A DNA stretch of 64,000 nt from Lachnospiraceae bacterium. Its GTDB lineage: Bacteria > Bacillota > Clostridia > Lachnospirales > Lachnospiraceae. A program made the position numbers and the translations under genes. Location of the stretch: positions 62,001 to 126,000 of the forward strand of contig CAJSZQ010000009.1 in assembly GCA_910574185.1 (NCBI GenBank). The letters run 5' to 3'. Each line of letters begins with the position of its first letter. The first letter of the stretch is position 1. The notes under the pieces were generated by a model that saw only the letters and a program-made list of their open reading frames with translations, made no database searches and had not been told where the DNA came from. This document shows, one piece after another, positions 1 through 9,066 of the stretch.

Positions 1-499
1 CGATGATTACGACTAACGGCATATCCTCTACATACAGCTTCCTCAAAGCCTCTGCCCCTAAATCTTCATAGGCAATCAGCTCTGCTTTCTTGATACATTT
101 TGCAAGAAGCGCGCCTGCTCCGCCGATAGCCCCAAAGTAAACGCCGGAATACTTTTTCATAGCTTCCACTACCTCCGGAAGACGGGCGCCCTTTCCAATC
201 ATGCCTCTTGCGCCTACCGACATCATGGTTGGCGCATAGGCGTCCATACGCCCGCTGGTGGTCGGCCCTGCGGAGCCAATGACCTGTCCCGGCTTTGCAG
301 GAGTCGGCCCTACGTAGTAAATGGTAGCGTCCGTCGGGTCAAAAGGAATCTTTTCGCCATTTGCCAGCGCCTCGCACATCCGCTTGTGGCCCGCGTCTCT
401 GGAAGTATAGATGGTTCCGGTCGCCAATACGCTGTCGCCGGCATGTAAGCTCTTCGCAAGCTCCTCAGTAAGTGGTAATGTAATCTTTCTCGCCGCCAT
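1..499 (-). CDS. fumB: Fe-S fumarate hydratase, beta (C-terminal) subunit, partial
   Basis: Class I fumarase beta subunit, which with the alpha subunit interconverts malate and fumarate in the cytoplasm. The N-terminus reads MAARKITLPLTEELAKSLHAG, followed by TIYTSRDAGHKR, PTDATIYYVGPTP and VIGSAGPTTSGRMDAY. The last of these is the SAGPTTSxRM motif typical of the beta subunit of two-subunit fumarases and L(+)-tartrate dehydratases. The start codon at 497-499 directly follows the alpha-subunit stop, and a strong GGAGGTGAT ribosome-binding site lies inside the alpha gene's end, so the two are translationally coupled. The 3' end runs off the left edge. Tartrate dehydratase is the alternative assignment, but the neighbouring fumarate reductase and malate dehydrogenase favour fumarase. 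Confidence 0.9.
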   Translation of the reverse strand, partial: MAARKITLPLTEELAKSLHAGDSVLATGTIYTSRDAGHKRMCEALANGEKIPFDPTDATIYYVGPTPAKPGQVIGSAGPTTSGRMDAYAPTMMSVGARGMIGKGARLPEVVEAMKKYSGVYFGAIGGAGALLAKCIKKAELIAYEDLGAEALRKLYVEDMPLVVII

Positions 500-1342
500 C
501 TAAATCACCTCCGTTTTATGACGCGTTACATGACAGTTGATATTCACTGCGCATGGCATGCCCGCAATATGAGTCGGCAGCGTCTCAATATTCAGCCCAA
601 TCGCCGTAGTCTTTCCGCCAAAGCCCTGCGGCCCGATTCCAAGCTGATTAATCTTTGCTAACATCTCTTTCTCAAGGTCCGCATAGAACTCATCCGGGTT
701 GGAAGAATCCACCGGACGCATCAGCGCCTTTTTCGCAAGAAGGGCCGCCTTGTCAAAGGTTCCTCCGATTCCTACGCCTACCACCATTGGCGGGCATGGG
801 TTTGGTCCCGCTGTCTCTACCACCTCAAGAATAAAGTCCTTGATACCCTGCAGACCATGAGAAGGCTTAAACATACGAATTTGGCTCATATTCTCGCTTC
901 CAAAGCCTTTCGGCCCAACGGTAATCTTAATCTGTTCGCCTGGCACAATCTCTGTATAAAGCATCGCCGGGGTGTTGTCTCCGGTATTGCCTCTGCGTAC
1001 CGGGTCCTTTACAACGGATTTACGAAGGTATCCCTTATCGTAACCCCGACGTACGCCCTCGTCAACCGCTTCAGCAAGATTGCCGCCGGTTAAATGTACG
1101 TCCTGCCCAATCTCAAGGAATACGCATGCCATGCCGGTATCCTGACAGATTGGTACGCACTCTTTGTCAGCAATCTCAAAATTTTCAATAATATTATCAA
1201 GAACGCCCTTTGCAATCTCGCCGTCTTCACAGGCGCGGCAGTCTTTAATCGCGCGCTTCACATCCTCTGGGAGATGCTCGTTTGCCGCGATACAAAGCTT
1301 TTCAACCACGTCTGTAATTTTGCTTACATCTATCTCACGCAT
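500..1342 (-). CDS. fumA: Fe-S fumarate hydratase, alpha (N-terminal) subunit
   Basis: This 280-residue protein is the catalytic [4Fe-4S] subunit of a class I heteromeric fumarase. Cluster ligands are visible as the cysteine of [14 protein letters not shown] (near residue 65) and the cysteine of [16 protein letters not shown] (near residue 185), followed by a third in the C-terminal part. The [19 protein letters not shown] block is characteristic. The start is supported by a GGAGAG box upstream. The stop at 500-502 abuts the beta-subunit start. It is the penultimate visible gene of the mdh-hdr-flx-frd-fum operon and would supply fumarate to the reductase encoded just upstream, hydrating in reverse from malate. 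Confidence 0.9.
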   Translation of the reverse strand: MREIDVSKITDVVEKLCIAANEHLPEDVKRAIKDCRACEDGEIAKGVLDNIIENFEIADKECVPICQDTGMACVFLEIGQDVHLTGGNLAEAVDEGVRRGYDKGYLRKSVVKDPVRRGNTGDNTPAMLYTEIVPGEQIKITVGPKGFGSENMSQIRMFKPSHGLQGIKDFILEVVETAGPNPCPPMVVGVGIGGTFDKAALLAKKALMRPVDSSNPDEFYADLEKEMLAKINQLGIGPQGFGGKTTAIGLNIETLPTHIAGMPCAVNINCHVTRHKTEVI

Positions 1343-1396
1343 ATATTTTTCTCTCCTTACTTTTCCATAAACAAAAGTGAGTTTCCCCGCACCTTC

Positions 1397-3007
1397 CTAT
1401 CTCTCGTGACGGGCATATTTGGGAAGAAGCTTCGGCGATACGTCCCCTGTAGATACGGACGCTTCTTTTAACTCCTCAGCATAGCCTGCCACATGGTCAA
1501 TATTCATGGTTCCCAGTTCTACTTCTTTTGCTTTCGCCGCTGCTTTCTTACCTGCATTCCGGCCAAATACGATTACGTCAAGGAGGGAATTACCCATCAG
1601 CCTGTTTCTACCATGGATTCCGCCTGCCGCCTCGCCTGCCGCCAGGAGATTCGGAATGGTTTTGGTAAAGCCTTCTCCGTCAATCTCAAGACCGCCGTTC
1701 TGGTAATGCAAGGTAGGATAAATCAGAATCGGTACTTTCCTCATATCAATTCCATAATTCATATACATACGGAACATTGCGGGGATTCTCTTCTCGATGG
1801 TTCCCTCTCCTCCAAGAATCTCAATCATAGGCGTATCAAGCCACACGCCCTGCTGTCCTCCGGGAGCCTCTACTCCGCGTCCTTCCCTGCACTCGCGAAT
1901 AACGCCGGATGCATTCACATCGCGGGTCTCTAACGGATGAATATAGGCTTCTCCATTGGCATTTACAAGCTGCGCGCCCACAGAACGAACCTTCTCTGTA
2001 ACAAGAGCGCCGCGAATCTGTACCGGATGAGCTACGCCTGTAGGATGATACTGAATGGAATCCTGATAAAGAAGCGGTACTCCCGCTCTGTATCCCAGTA
2101 CAAGCCCGTCTGCCGTCGCCCCGTAGTGGTTCGACGTCGGGAATCCCTGGTAGTGCATTCTTCCCGCTCCGCCGGTCGCAATTACAACCGTCTTAGCTCT
2201 TGCAACGGAATAATCTCCGGTTTCCATATTGAGAAGAACCGCGCCTGCCGCCTGGCCCTTGTCATCCTTGATAATCTCGACTGCAGAAGTAAATTCTACC
2301 ACCGGAATCTGACGGTTCAATACCTCGTCCCGAAGCGTACGCATAATCTCTGCTCCAGAGTAATCCTTACATGCATGCATCCTCTTTCTCGACGTACCGC
2401 CTCCATGGGTGGTTACCATACGTCCGTCCGCATCCTTGTCAAACATAACGCCAAGCTCGTTCAGCCATTTGATTGCGTCGGGAGCTTCCATTACAAGACG
2501 CTTTACCAGCTCCGGCCTTGCTGCAAAATGTCCGCCGCCGAAACAGTCTAAATAATGCTGTACCGGAGAATCATTTTCCTTATCCGCCGCCTGGATTCCT
2601 CCTTCTGCCATCATCGTATTCGCATCGCCGATACGCAGCTTCGTTACAATCATCACGTCTGCGCCCGCGTTGTGCGCTTCAATGGCACAGGACGAACCGG
2701 CGCCGCCGCCGCCGATTACCAGTACGTCTACGTCATAGTCAACTTTTGTAATATCAATATCCTCATTCACGATGCGGCTTGTAGAATGAAGCATCTCAGC
2801 CAGCTCAAGCGGCGCTTTTTGTCCTTTGTTCGGACCTACTTTAATCTCCGCAAAAGCGTCTGGATTATAATCTGGATGGAATTCCTTAAGGAGAGCGTCT
2901 TTTTCATCTGCAGTCAGGCGTCTTGGTTCTGTAGACATACGTTCTGCTCTCGTAGCCTCTACCTTTTTGATGGATTCCATCATATTCTCTGGATATGGTG
3001 TATACAT
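1397..3007 (-). CDS. Soluble fumarate reductase flavoprotein subunit
   Basis: FAD-dependent fumarate reductase/succinate dehydrogenase flavoprotein (536 residues from the ATG at 3007, which has a TAAGGGAGGCG ribosome-binding site; the longer reading frame to 3091 would overlap the upstream gene and has no such site). The dinucleotide-binding GGGGAGSSCAIEAHNAGA lies near residue 100. HGGGTSRKRMHACKD, the QYHPTGVAHPVQ substrate loop, TLHYQNGGLEIDGEG and the C-terminal AAGEAAGGIHGRNRLMGNSL are the expected active-site and FAD-contact blocks of the family. No membrane-anchor gene (FrdC/FrdD) or cytochrome b lies nearby. The partner is the iron-sulfur subunit 14 bp upstream. Methanogen TfrA and L-aspartate oxidase are relatives. 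The operon context supports fumarate reduction to succinate. Confidence 0.88.
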   Translation of the reverse strand: MYTPYPENMMESIKKVEATRAERMSTEPRRLTADEKDALLKEFHPDYNPDAFAEIKVGPNKGQKAPLELAEMLHSTSRIVNEDIDITKVDYDVDVLVIGGGGAGSSCAIEAHNAGADVMIVTKLRIGDANTMMAEGGIQAADKENDSPVQHYLDCFGGGHFAARPELVKRLVMEAPDAIKWLNELGVMFDKDADGRMVTTHGGGTSRKRMHACKDYSGAEIMRTLRDEVLNRQIPVVEFTSAVEIIKDDKGQAAGAVLLNMETGDYSVARAKTVVIATGGAGRMHYQGFPTSNHYGATADGLVLGYRAGVPLLYQDSIQYHPTGVAHPVQIRGALVTEKVRSVGAQLVNANGEAYIHPLETRDVNASGVIRECREGRGVEAPGGQQGVWLDTPMIEILGGEGTIEKRIPAMFRMYMNYGIDMRKVPILIYPTLHYQNGGLEIDGEGFTKTIPNLLAAGEAAGGIHGRNRLMGNSLLDVIVFGRNAGKKAAAKAKEVELGTMNIDHVAGYAEELKEASVSTGDVSPKLLPKYARHER

Positions 3008-3020
3008 ATTTGCGCCTCCC

Positions 3021-3695
3021 TTATTTTTCAATCTCTCTTGTGTTATAAAGCTCCTGCATCTCCGTAATCGGTTTCTGCATAATCTGCTCAATCAGCCCGT
3101 CATACTCGCCTTTATTAATCTCATCTACACGGTTTGCAAGATGCTCTGTCTCCGGAGCGATATATTTTCCTGTGAGACGTCTTGCCAAGACTCCCACGTG
3201 AGGATGGGAAATTCCAGCCGGACATCTTACGGTACAACAGCCGCAGCCGATACAGTCGAAAGATTCTTCCGCACACTTCTCGAACTCGCCCCGCTGTGCA
3301 TATGCAATATACTGCATAACATTCAAATCCTGCGTGCAGGCCTTTGTACAGGCATTGCAGCCGATACAACTATAGATTTCGGGGTACAGCTCCATCATAA
3401 TCTGCTGGGTCGGCTTAATATCTTCGATTTCATAGGTTCTCTTATCTGTCGGGAAGAATGGAATGCTTGCCACATACATACCTTCCTCTACCTGAGTCTG
3501 GCATGCAAGGCAGGTCTTTAACTCATTCTTGCCCTTAATTCTATATACAGTGGCACAGGCTCCGCAGAAACCATGACGGCAGCCGCATCCTCTTTTCCAT
3601 GTATAGCCAGCGTACTCCATGGCGGTCATAATCGTAAGGTCTGCCGGAACGCTGTATCTCTTACCGCTAAAATATACATTTACCATATTTTCCAT
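3021..3695 (-). CDS. Fumarate reductase iron-sulfur subunit (2Fe-2S plus two 4Fe-4S)
   Basis: This 224-residue electron-transfer subunit pairs with the flavoprotein downstream. The N-terminal plant-ferredoxin-like domain has CGCRHGFCGAC followed by CLAC, giving four [2Fe-2S] ligands near residues 36-77. The C-terminal half has CIGCNACTKAC and CIGCGCCTVRCP, two [4Fe-4S] motifs. This differs from respiratory FrdB, whose centres are 2Fe-2S, 4Fe-4S and 3Fe-4S with quinone contacts to an anchor. Here all clusters look like 4Fe-4S types suited to a soluble partner. It lies between flxA and the flavoprotein in the operon, so electrons most simply arrive from the Hdr/Flx complex. Confidence 0.85.
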   Translation of the reverse strand: MENMVNVYFSGKRYSVPADLTIMTAMEYAGYTWKRGCGCRHGFCGACATVYRIKGKNELKTCLACQTQVEEGMYVASIPFFPTDKRTYEIEDIKPTQQIMMELYPEIYSCIGCNACTKACTQDLNVMQYIAYAQRGEFEKCAEESFDCIGCGCCTVRCPAGISHPHVGVLARRLTGKYIAPETEHLANRVDEINKGEYDGLIEQIMQKPITEMQELYNTREIEK

Positions 3696-3789
3696 GATAC
3701 TCGTATCCTTTCTTTAAATTGTACTTGGATTCTTCCATGCAAAACTCAAAATCGTTGCTTTACAGATTGCATGGCTGAATTGGTAAACC

Positions 3790-4644
3790 TTAATACTCAT
3801 TCGGGAGCTCGTCAATTTCATCAAACCGGAACACCGGTCCATCTTTGCAAACATATTTAGAACCGATGTTGCAGCGGCCGCATTTTCCTACGCCGCATTT
3901 CATACGAAGCTCCAGCGTCGTATATACCTGCTCTGTGGTAAAGCCCAGTTCCTTTAAACCTGCAAGAACGAACTTTATCATAATCGGAGGCCCGCACACA
4001 AGTACAGTCTTATTGGTATCAAATCCAAGCTCCTTCACATAGTTCGGAACGAATCCAACATGGCCGTCCCAGCCTTCCTGCTCCCTGTCGATGGTCAGAT
4101 GTACGTTCACGCCCTCTGCATGCATCCAGACTTCCTGAATCTCTTTTAACTGCACCAAATCGTCTGCCGAACGGGAACCGTAAACAATATCAACCGTACC
4201 GTAATTCTCTCTGTTATCCAGCACATAATTAATCACCGAGCGGAGTGGTGCAAGGCCGATACCGCCGGCCACAAACAGAAGATTTTTACCCTTAAGCTCT
4301 GTCTCTACCGGAAATGCATTGCCGTAAGGCCCGCGTACCGTAATCTCGTCTCCCACTTCCAGGCTGTGAAGATATTCGGTCAGCATACCGCATCTCTTAA
4401 TGCTGAATTCCTGATATTCCTTGTTGGTCGGAGAAGACGTAATGGAAAACATACCCTCGCTGATTCCCGGCGCGCAGACCATAGCGCACTGTCCCGGCAT
4501 ATGCTCAAAGAGCTTGCCTCCCTCCGGCGCATTCACCCGGAAAGTCTTAACGTCCGGCGTCTCCTGACGAATATCCGTAATCACACCTACCTTGGGAATC
4601 AGAGTATCTAATGTATAATTCTTATGACATGTACATTCGCCCAT
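3790..4644 (-). CDS. flxA: FlxA-like FAD/NAD(P)H-binding oxidoreductase subunit
   Basis: This 284-residue ferredoxin-NADP reductase-fold protein of the PyrK / HydG / AsrB group. The FAD-binding segment is GMFSITSSPTNK (near residue 73). The pyridine-nucleotide segment is LLFVAGGIGLAPLRSVI (near residue 115), with VLVCGPPIMIKFV further on. C-terminal cysteines in MKCGVGKCGRCNIGSKYVC bind a [2Fe-2S] cluster, as in PyrK. In FlxABCD-HdrABC complexes this subunit oxidises NADH and feeds the Flx iron-sulfur subunits. Its start overlaps the flxB stop by one base (TAATG), indicating translational coupling. An isolated AsrB or PyrK role is unlikely given the hdr neighbours. Confidence 0.82.
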   Translation of the reverse strand: MGECTCHKNYTLDTLIPKVGVITDIRQETPDVKTFRVNAPEGGKLFEHMPGQCAMVCAPGISEGMFSITSSPTNKEYQEFSIKRCGMLTEYLHSLEVGDEITVRGPYGNAFPVETELKGKNLLFVAGGIGLAPLRSVINYVLDNRENYGTVDIVYGSRSADDLVQLKEIQEVWMHAEGVNVHLTIDREQEGWDGHVGFVPNYVKELGFDTNKTVLVCGPPIMIKFVLAGLKELGFTTEQVYTTLELRMKCGVGKCGRCNIGSKYVCKDGPVFRFDEIDELPNEY

Positions 4645-5675
4645 TATTTCTCACCTCCCTGATTTTGAAATGCCTTGATGACTTTCACGATGTTAAGAGC
4701 CTGCGGACATTTCTCCACGCAGCGTCCGCACCCTACGCAGGAGTACATTCCGTCGTTGTTTGCCGGATAATACACTAACTTGTGCATGAATCTCTGACGG
4801 AACCGCTGCATCTGACTGGTACGATTGTTTCCATGGGCCATCATTGTAAAATCAGAATACATGCAGGAATCCCAGCATCTATAACGGGAAACCTTATCTC
4901 CTGCGCTGTAGTCCTTGATATCGTAACACTGACAGGTAGGGCACACGAAAGTACAGGTGCCGCATGCCAGACATGATTTGTATAATTCCTCCCAAATCGG
5001 AGAATCGAACTTCTCGGAAAGCGCATCCCCATTCCATCCCTCTAAGGAAAGATTCATATAGGGAAGGTTCTCCAATATCTTATGGATTGTCTCTTTCTCT
5101 GCCTCTACCGCCGCATCGTCAGCGCTGGTAAGCAGTCCCTTCACAGCTTCTGTCAAAGCCTCGCCTTTTTCGGTCAAAGCTTTCCAGTAAAGGTCTTCTC
5201 CTACTGTCCACACAGTAACATCTGACGCCGGATTAGCGGCGTCTACGCCAAATACCTTACAGAAACAGGTCTCCTCCGGCTCATGGCAGGCCATTGCGAC
5301 AACGGTTCCATGGTCTCTTCTTGCCGCATAAAACGTATCCACCGGCTCAGATAAAAATACCTTATCCAGCACCTCTAATCCCTTCACGTCGCAGGCCTTC
5401 ATGCCAAACACCACAAAATCCTGCTCTTTTAGAGCCTCTGGCTCTACCGATATTTTCTTTCCCTCTTTCTTTACGGTATAAAGACCTTCGCTTTGAGGGA
5501 AAAATGCGTCCTTTGCCGATTTGACTGTTTTCAGTGTATCAATATCCACCTCTGCGTCCTCGCTCCAGGCCGCGTAATTGGTCTGACCCGCTGTTCTTAC
5601 TGGAAGATACAGCTCACGTGTTTCCGCGATTAACCGGAATAATGCGGAAAGATTTTCTTTTGCTATCTTATACAT
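4644..5675 (-). CDS. flxB: FlxB-like 4Fe-4S dicluster subunit (HydB/AsrA type)
   Basis: This 343-residue protein is similar in layout to sulfhydrogenase beta / anaerobic sulfite reductase A. The N-terminal domain holds FGMKACDVKGLEVLDKVF and ETCFCKVFG, typical of this family. The C-terminal part has two ferredoxin motifs, CLACGTCTFVCPTCQCYD (near residue 234) and CVGCGRCVEKCP (near residue 315). It is expected to relay electrons between the FAD/NADH subunit encoded next and the rest of the Flx-Hdr assembly. It sits 3 bp after flxC and overlaps flxA, so the group is co-translated. Subunit lettering follows the published Desulfovibrio FlxABCD scheme and is an assignment by layout rather than by alignment. 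Confidence 0.75.
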   Translation of the reverse strand: MYKIAKENLSALFRLIAETRELYLPVRTAGQTNYAAWSEDAEVDIDTLKTVKSAKDAFFPQSEGLYTVKKEGKKISVEPEALKEQDFVVFGMKACDVKGLEVLDKVFLSEPVDTFYAARRDHGTVVAMACHEPEETCFCKVFGVDAANPASDVTVWTVGEDLYWKALTEKGEALTEAVKGLLTSADDAAVEAEKETIHKILENLPYMNLSLEGWNGDALSEKFDSPIWEELYKSCLACGTCTFVCPTCQCYDIKDYSAGDKVSRYRCWDSCMYSDFTMMAHGNNRTSQMQRFRQRFMHKLVYYPANNDGMYSCVGCGRCVEKCPQALNIVKVIKAFQNQGGEK

Positions 5676-5678
5676 ACA

Positions 5679-6653
5679 TTATCCCCTCTTTCCTACGATA
5701 CTTGGTTCCGCATCCTCAAACGTATAGTTTGTAAGCGGTGCTTTTGACGTGATATCAGCCCCTGCCTGATATTCACCGTACAGTTCGTCAATATCTTTGA
5801 TAAACTTCCGGTTGAACAAGTGAAGAGGAATGCCCTGAGGACATACGCGGCTGCATTCGCCGCAGTCCGTACATCTTCCCGCTACATGGAAAGCGCGGAT
5901 GATATGGAACATCTTTTCCTCAAAGGAATCCACGTTAGCCTTCTGTGAGCTGTCAAACTTGGTGCTGTCAAATACGCACTTGCGGCAACTGCAAGCCGGA
6001 CAGACATTCCTGCAGGCATTGCAGCGAATACATTTGCTCAATTCCTTCTGGAAGAAAGCAAATTTCTCTTCCGGACTCATGGTCTCAAGCTTTGCCACTT
6101 CATCGAACCGGTCCGCATCCTTGGTCTCATTGGAATCGCCAATCAGCTCGTCGTATACCATATGCTCCTTGCCCTTGCATACATGACACCGCTCCAGCAT
6201 CGCATCTGCATAAGCGCATGTCTTATCGCCGTAAATGGTCTGAATCTTTAAGGTATCTGCCTCATCAGTGAGTTCTGCGCCCTGAATCAGCTCGATTCCC
6301 TTAATCCCCTGTTTCCGAATCTTCTCGATATCCAGCTTGCCTTTGCACCCTACGCCTACGATGTAAGCCTTGTCTCTGTCTACCCGGTGCTCTTTGATTA
6401 GCTGGTTAAAGCTGTATGTATCGCATGGCTTCAAACAGACCATGGTCTTTCCTTCCAGTTTAGAAGCCTCTATCATATATTTACTTAAATTTGCTCCGCA
6501 GAAACCGTTGTAAACAAAATCAACCAACTCTTCTGCTTTCTCAAAGTAAGCCGGCTCCGGATTATAAGGCAAGTCTCCAGCCTTCCAGCCGAGAACCCGT
6601 GCCACAGTCCCGTCTGCCAGCAGCTCTTTTGCACGGTTTACTAATTCTTGCAT
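5679..6653 (-). CDS. flxC: FlxC-like 4Fe-4S dicluster subunit
   Basis: This 324-residue iron-sulfur protein has an FrhB/HdrF-like N-terminal region (LVDFVYNGFCGANLSKY, CLKPCDTYSFNQLI, VGVGCKGKLD), a CHVCKGKEH motif, and two 4Fe-4S sites, CIRCNACRNVCPACSCRKC (near residue 211) and CTDCGECSRVCPQGIPL (near residue 263). The start overlaps the end of mvhD by 13 bp and is preceded by a GGGGGA box. In the Flx-Hdr assembly this type of subunit connects the MvhD-like protein with the NADH-oxidising module. No membrane segments are visible, so it is cytoplasmic. Confidence 0.74.
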   Translation of the reverse strand: MQELVNRAKELLADGTVARVLGWKAGDLPYNPEPAYFEKAEELVDFVYNGFCGANLSKYMIEASKLEGKTMVCLKPCDTYSFNQLIKEHRVDRDKAYIVGVGCKGKLDIEKIRKQGIKGIELIQGAELTDEADTLKIQTIYGDKTCAYADAMLERCHVCKGKEHMVYDELIGDSNETKDADRFDEVAKLETMSPEEKFAFFQKELSKCIRCNACRNVCPACSCRKCVFDSTKFDSSQKANVDSFEEKMFHIIRAFHVAGRCTDCGECSRVCPQGIPLHLFNRKFIKDIDELYGEYQAGADITSKAPLTNYTFEDAEPSIVGKRG

Positions 6654-7081
6654 CTTAAATCCCCCAATCTTACATTTTCACCGAGAGAATAAATCTTCTC
6701 TACAAAGCTGTTCATTGTCTCAGAGAATTTCACGCCCTCTGCTGCGGATACCCACTCTACTCTGGTACGTCCATTTTCCACGCCGATGTAATCCAGCATA
6801 GAGAACAGCAAAGTCATACGCCTTCTGGCGTAGAAGTTACCAGTGCTGTAATGGCAGTCTCCCGGATGGCACCCGCACATAATCACTCCATCCGCTCCCT
6901 TTTCAAAAGCTCTTAAGATAAACATCGGATTCACACGACAGGAACAGGGAACGCGGATAATCTTCACATCAGCCGGATAGGTCAGACGGCTGCTTCCTGC
7001 TAAGTCAGCCCCTGCATAGCTGCACCAGTTACAGCAGAATGCGACAATTTTGGGTTTAAATTCTTTATTTTCTAACGACAT
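6641..7081 (-). CDS. mvhD: MvhD/FlxD-like iron-sulfur subunit
   Basis: This 146-residue protein starts at the ATG at 7079-7081, 10 bp inside the end of hdrA; the longer reading frame to 7180 would lie inside hdrA and is less likely. The sequence IVAFCCNWCSYAGADLAG, VPCSCRVNP, CGCHPGDCHYSTGN is the signature of the F420-nonreducing hydrogenase delta subunit (MvhD), which binds a [2Fe-2S] cluster and delivers electrons to HdrA. In HdrABC-MvhAGD and FlxABCD-HdrABC it is the physical bridge to the bifurcating flavin of HdrA. Here it links the NADH-oxidising Flx module to HdrA. Confidence 0.88.
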   Translation of the reverse strand: MSLENKEFKPKIVAFCCNWCSYAGADLAGSSRLTYPADVKIIRVPCSCRVNPMFILRAFEKGADGVIMCGCHPGDCHYSTGNFYARRRMTLLFSMLDYIGVENGRTRVEWVSAAEGVKFSETMNSFVEKIYSLGENVRLGDLRCKN

Positions 7082-9060
7082 ATTGCATCCACCTCCGCTA
7101 TAATCTGTCTGTTTGAGAAGCCCTGCAAATCCATAGCGCCTGACGGACAAGCTACGGTACATGCGCCGCAGCCCTGACATAATGCGCTGTTAACCACTGC
7201 AATGCGGCGCGTCTCACGTATACCATGGTCGTTGACCTCTTTGTCCTCATAGGTAATCGCGCCGTAAGGACATACATTCTCACAGGTAGAACATCCGTTA
7301 CACAATAAAATATCCGACTGTGCGGTACAAGGATTGGTCAAAAGTTTATCCTTTGCAAGAAGCCCGATTGCCTTAACTGCGGCAGCGCCTGCCTGGGCAA
7401 CAGTTTCCGGAATATCCTTTGGTCCCTGACACACTCCAGACAGAAAAATACCAGCGGTCGGCGACTCTACCGGACGAAGCTTCGCATGGGCTTCCGTCAG
7501 GAAATTATTGGTATCAATACTTGCCGTCAGCATAGTAGCAATCCTTCTCACGTCCGGATTCGGCTCAATGGCCGTCGCCAGGACTACCATATCCGCTTCT
7601 TTCAAAATCTGCTTATTGTCAAGCAGGTCGGAACCCTGTACCAAAAGTTTTCCGTCTGGCTGAGGAATGACCTTTCCAACCTGTCCCTTGATATAATTCA
7701 CCCCATACTGCTCTACGGCTCTCCGGTAGAACTCGTCAAAGTTCTTGCCCGGCGTGCGGACATCGATGTAAAATACGGTTACGTTCACATCCGGATATTT
7801 ATCCCGAATCAGCATGGCATGCTTTGCCGTATACATGCAGCAAATCTTCGAGCAATAGGGCTTGCCTCTGTCGTCGGAGCAGCGGCTTCCCACACACTGG
7901 ATGAATACAATCTCCTTCGGAGCTTTTCCATCGGAAAGACGCTCCAAATGTCCATGGGTCGGTCCCGCCGCATTCATCACACGCTCCAGCTCCAGAGAAG
8001 TAATTACATCTTTGCTCTGGCTGTATGCATACTCGTCATACTTCTCAAGATTTATCGTATCAAAACCGGTGGCAACCACGATAGCGCCATACTTTTCTGT
8101 AACAATCTCGTCTTTCTGCTCATAGTCGATAGCTCCCGCCTGACATACTTTGGAGCAGACGCCGCACTTTCCGGTCTTAAATTTGATGCAGGCTTCCCTG
8201 TCGATAACCGGCACATTCGGGATTGCCTGTGCAAACGGCGTGTAAATGGCGCTTCTGGTATTTAATCCTCTGTTAAATTCACTGGGCGCCTTTTTGGACG
8301 GACATTTCTCCTGACAGACACCGCAGCCGGTACATTTGTCCATATCGACGCTTCTGGCTTTCTTACGGATATCTACCGTAAAATCTCCCACGAATCCACT
8401 TACCTTCTCTACTTCGCTGTATGTATAGATGTTAATCTTCTCATGGGCGGAAGCCTCCACCATCTTCGGCGTCAAAATACATGCGGAACAATCCAGCGTC
8501 GGGAATGTCTTGTCAAGCTGCGACATCCTTCCTCCGATACTCGGCGTCTTCTCCACGATATCCACTTCGTAGCCTGCGTCCGCGATATCTATCGCAGTCT
8601 GGATTCCCGCGATACCGCCGCCGATTACAAGGGCTCTCTTCGTAACCCGGCTCTCGCCCGGCTGAAGGGGCGCGTTCAAATTCACTTTGGCAATTGCCGC
8701 CCGCATCAGAATAACAGCCTTTTTTGTAGCCTCTTCCATATCTTTGTGAATCCAGGAGCAGTGCTCGCGGATATTGGCAATCTCCACCATATATGGATTT
8801 AACCCCGCGCGCTCTGCCGCTTTCCGAAATGTAGCCTCATGCATACGCGGCGAACAGGAACAAACCACCATTCCTGTCAGTTTCTTCTCCTGAATAGCAG
8901 CTGCAATCTTCGCCTGTCCCGCCTCGGAACACATATACTGGTAGTCTTCGGCATGGACAACGCCAGGCTCCATATGCGCCATCTCTACTACTTTACTTAC
9001 GTCTACCGTTGCGGCAATATTACTTCCGCAGTGGCAGACAAACACTCCTATCCTCTGCAC
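7072..9060 (-). CDS. hdrA: HdrA-like flavin and iron-sulfur bifurcation subunit
   Basis: This 662-residue heterodisulfide-reductase-type HdrA is the flavoprotein at which two-electron input is split in known Hdr complexes. The N-terminal domain has VFVCHCGSNIA and VVCSCSPRMHE. The FAD fold begins at ALVIGGGIAGIQTAIDIADAG (near residue 144). Iron-sulfur motifs include LDCSACILTPKM, CTGCGVCQEKCP, KCGVCSKVC, and two C-terminal ferredoxin sites, CNGCSTCENVCP and CQGCGACTVACPSG. Length and cluster inventory match full-size HdrA. It lies 6 bp after hdrC and overlaps mvhD. The terminal electron acceptor is not encoded as a CoM-CoB enzyme here; the adjacent fumarate reductase is the plausible high-potential acceptor. 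Confidence 0.9.
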   Translation of the reverse strand: MQRIGVFVCHCGSNIAATVDVSKVVEMAHMEPGVVHAEDYQYMCSEAGQAKIAAAIQEKKLTGMVVCSCSPRMHEATFRKAAERAGLNPYMVEIANIREHCSWIHKDMEEATKKAVILMRAAIAKVNLNAPLQPGESRVTKRALVIGGGIAGIQTAIDIADAGYEVDIVEKTPSIGGRMSQLDKTFPTLDCSACILTPKMVEASAHEKINIYTYSEVEKVSGFVGDFTVDIRKKARSVDMDKCTGCGVCQEKCPSKKAPSEFNRGLNTRSAIYTPFAQAIPNVPVIDREACIKFKTGKCGVCSKVCQAGAIDYEQKDEIVTEKYGAIVVATGFDTINLEKYDEYAYSQSKDVITSLELERVMNAAGPTHGHLERLSDGKAPKEIVFIQCVGSRCSDDRGKPYCSKICCMYTAKHAMLIRDKYPDVNVTVFYIDVRTPGKNFDEFYRRAVEQYGVNYIKGQVGKVIPQPDGKLLVQGSDLLDNKQILKEADMVVLATAIEPNPDVRRIATMLTASIDTNNFLTEAHAKLRPVESPTAGIFLSGVCQGPKDIPETVAQAGAAAVKAIGLLAKDKLLTNPCTAQSDILLCNGCSTCENVCPYGAITYEDKEVNDHGIRETRRIAVVNSALCQGCGACTVACPSGAMDLQGFSNRQIIAEVDAICR

Positions 9061-9066
9061 TTAGAC

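Noticed and set aside
3765-3790. tRNA-like stretch TGGCTGAATTGGTAAACC between flxA and the Frd iron-sulfur gene
   Set aside because: It recalls a tRNA D-arm, but no T-arm (GGTTCGAAT) or acceptor stem follows within 90 bp.
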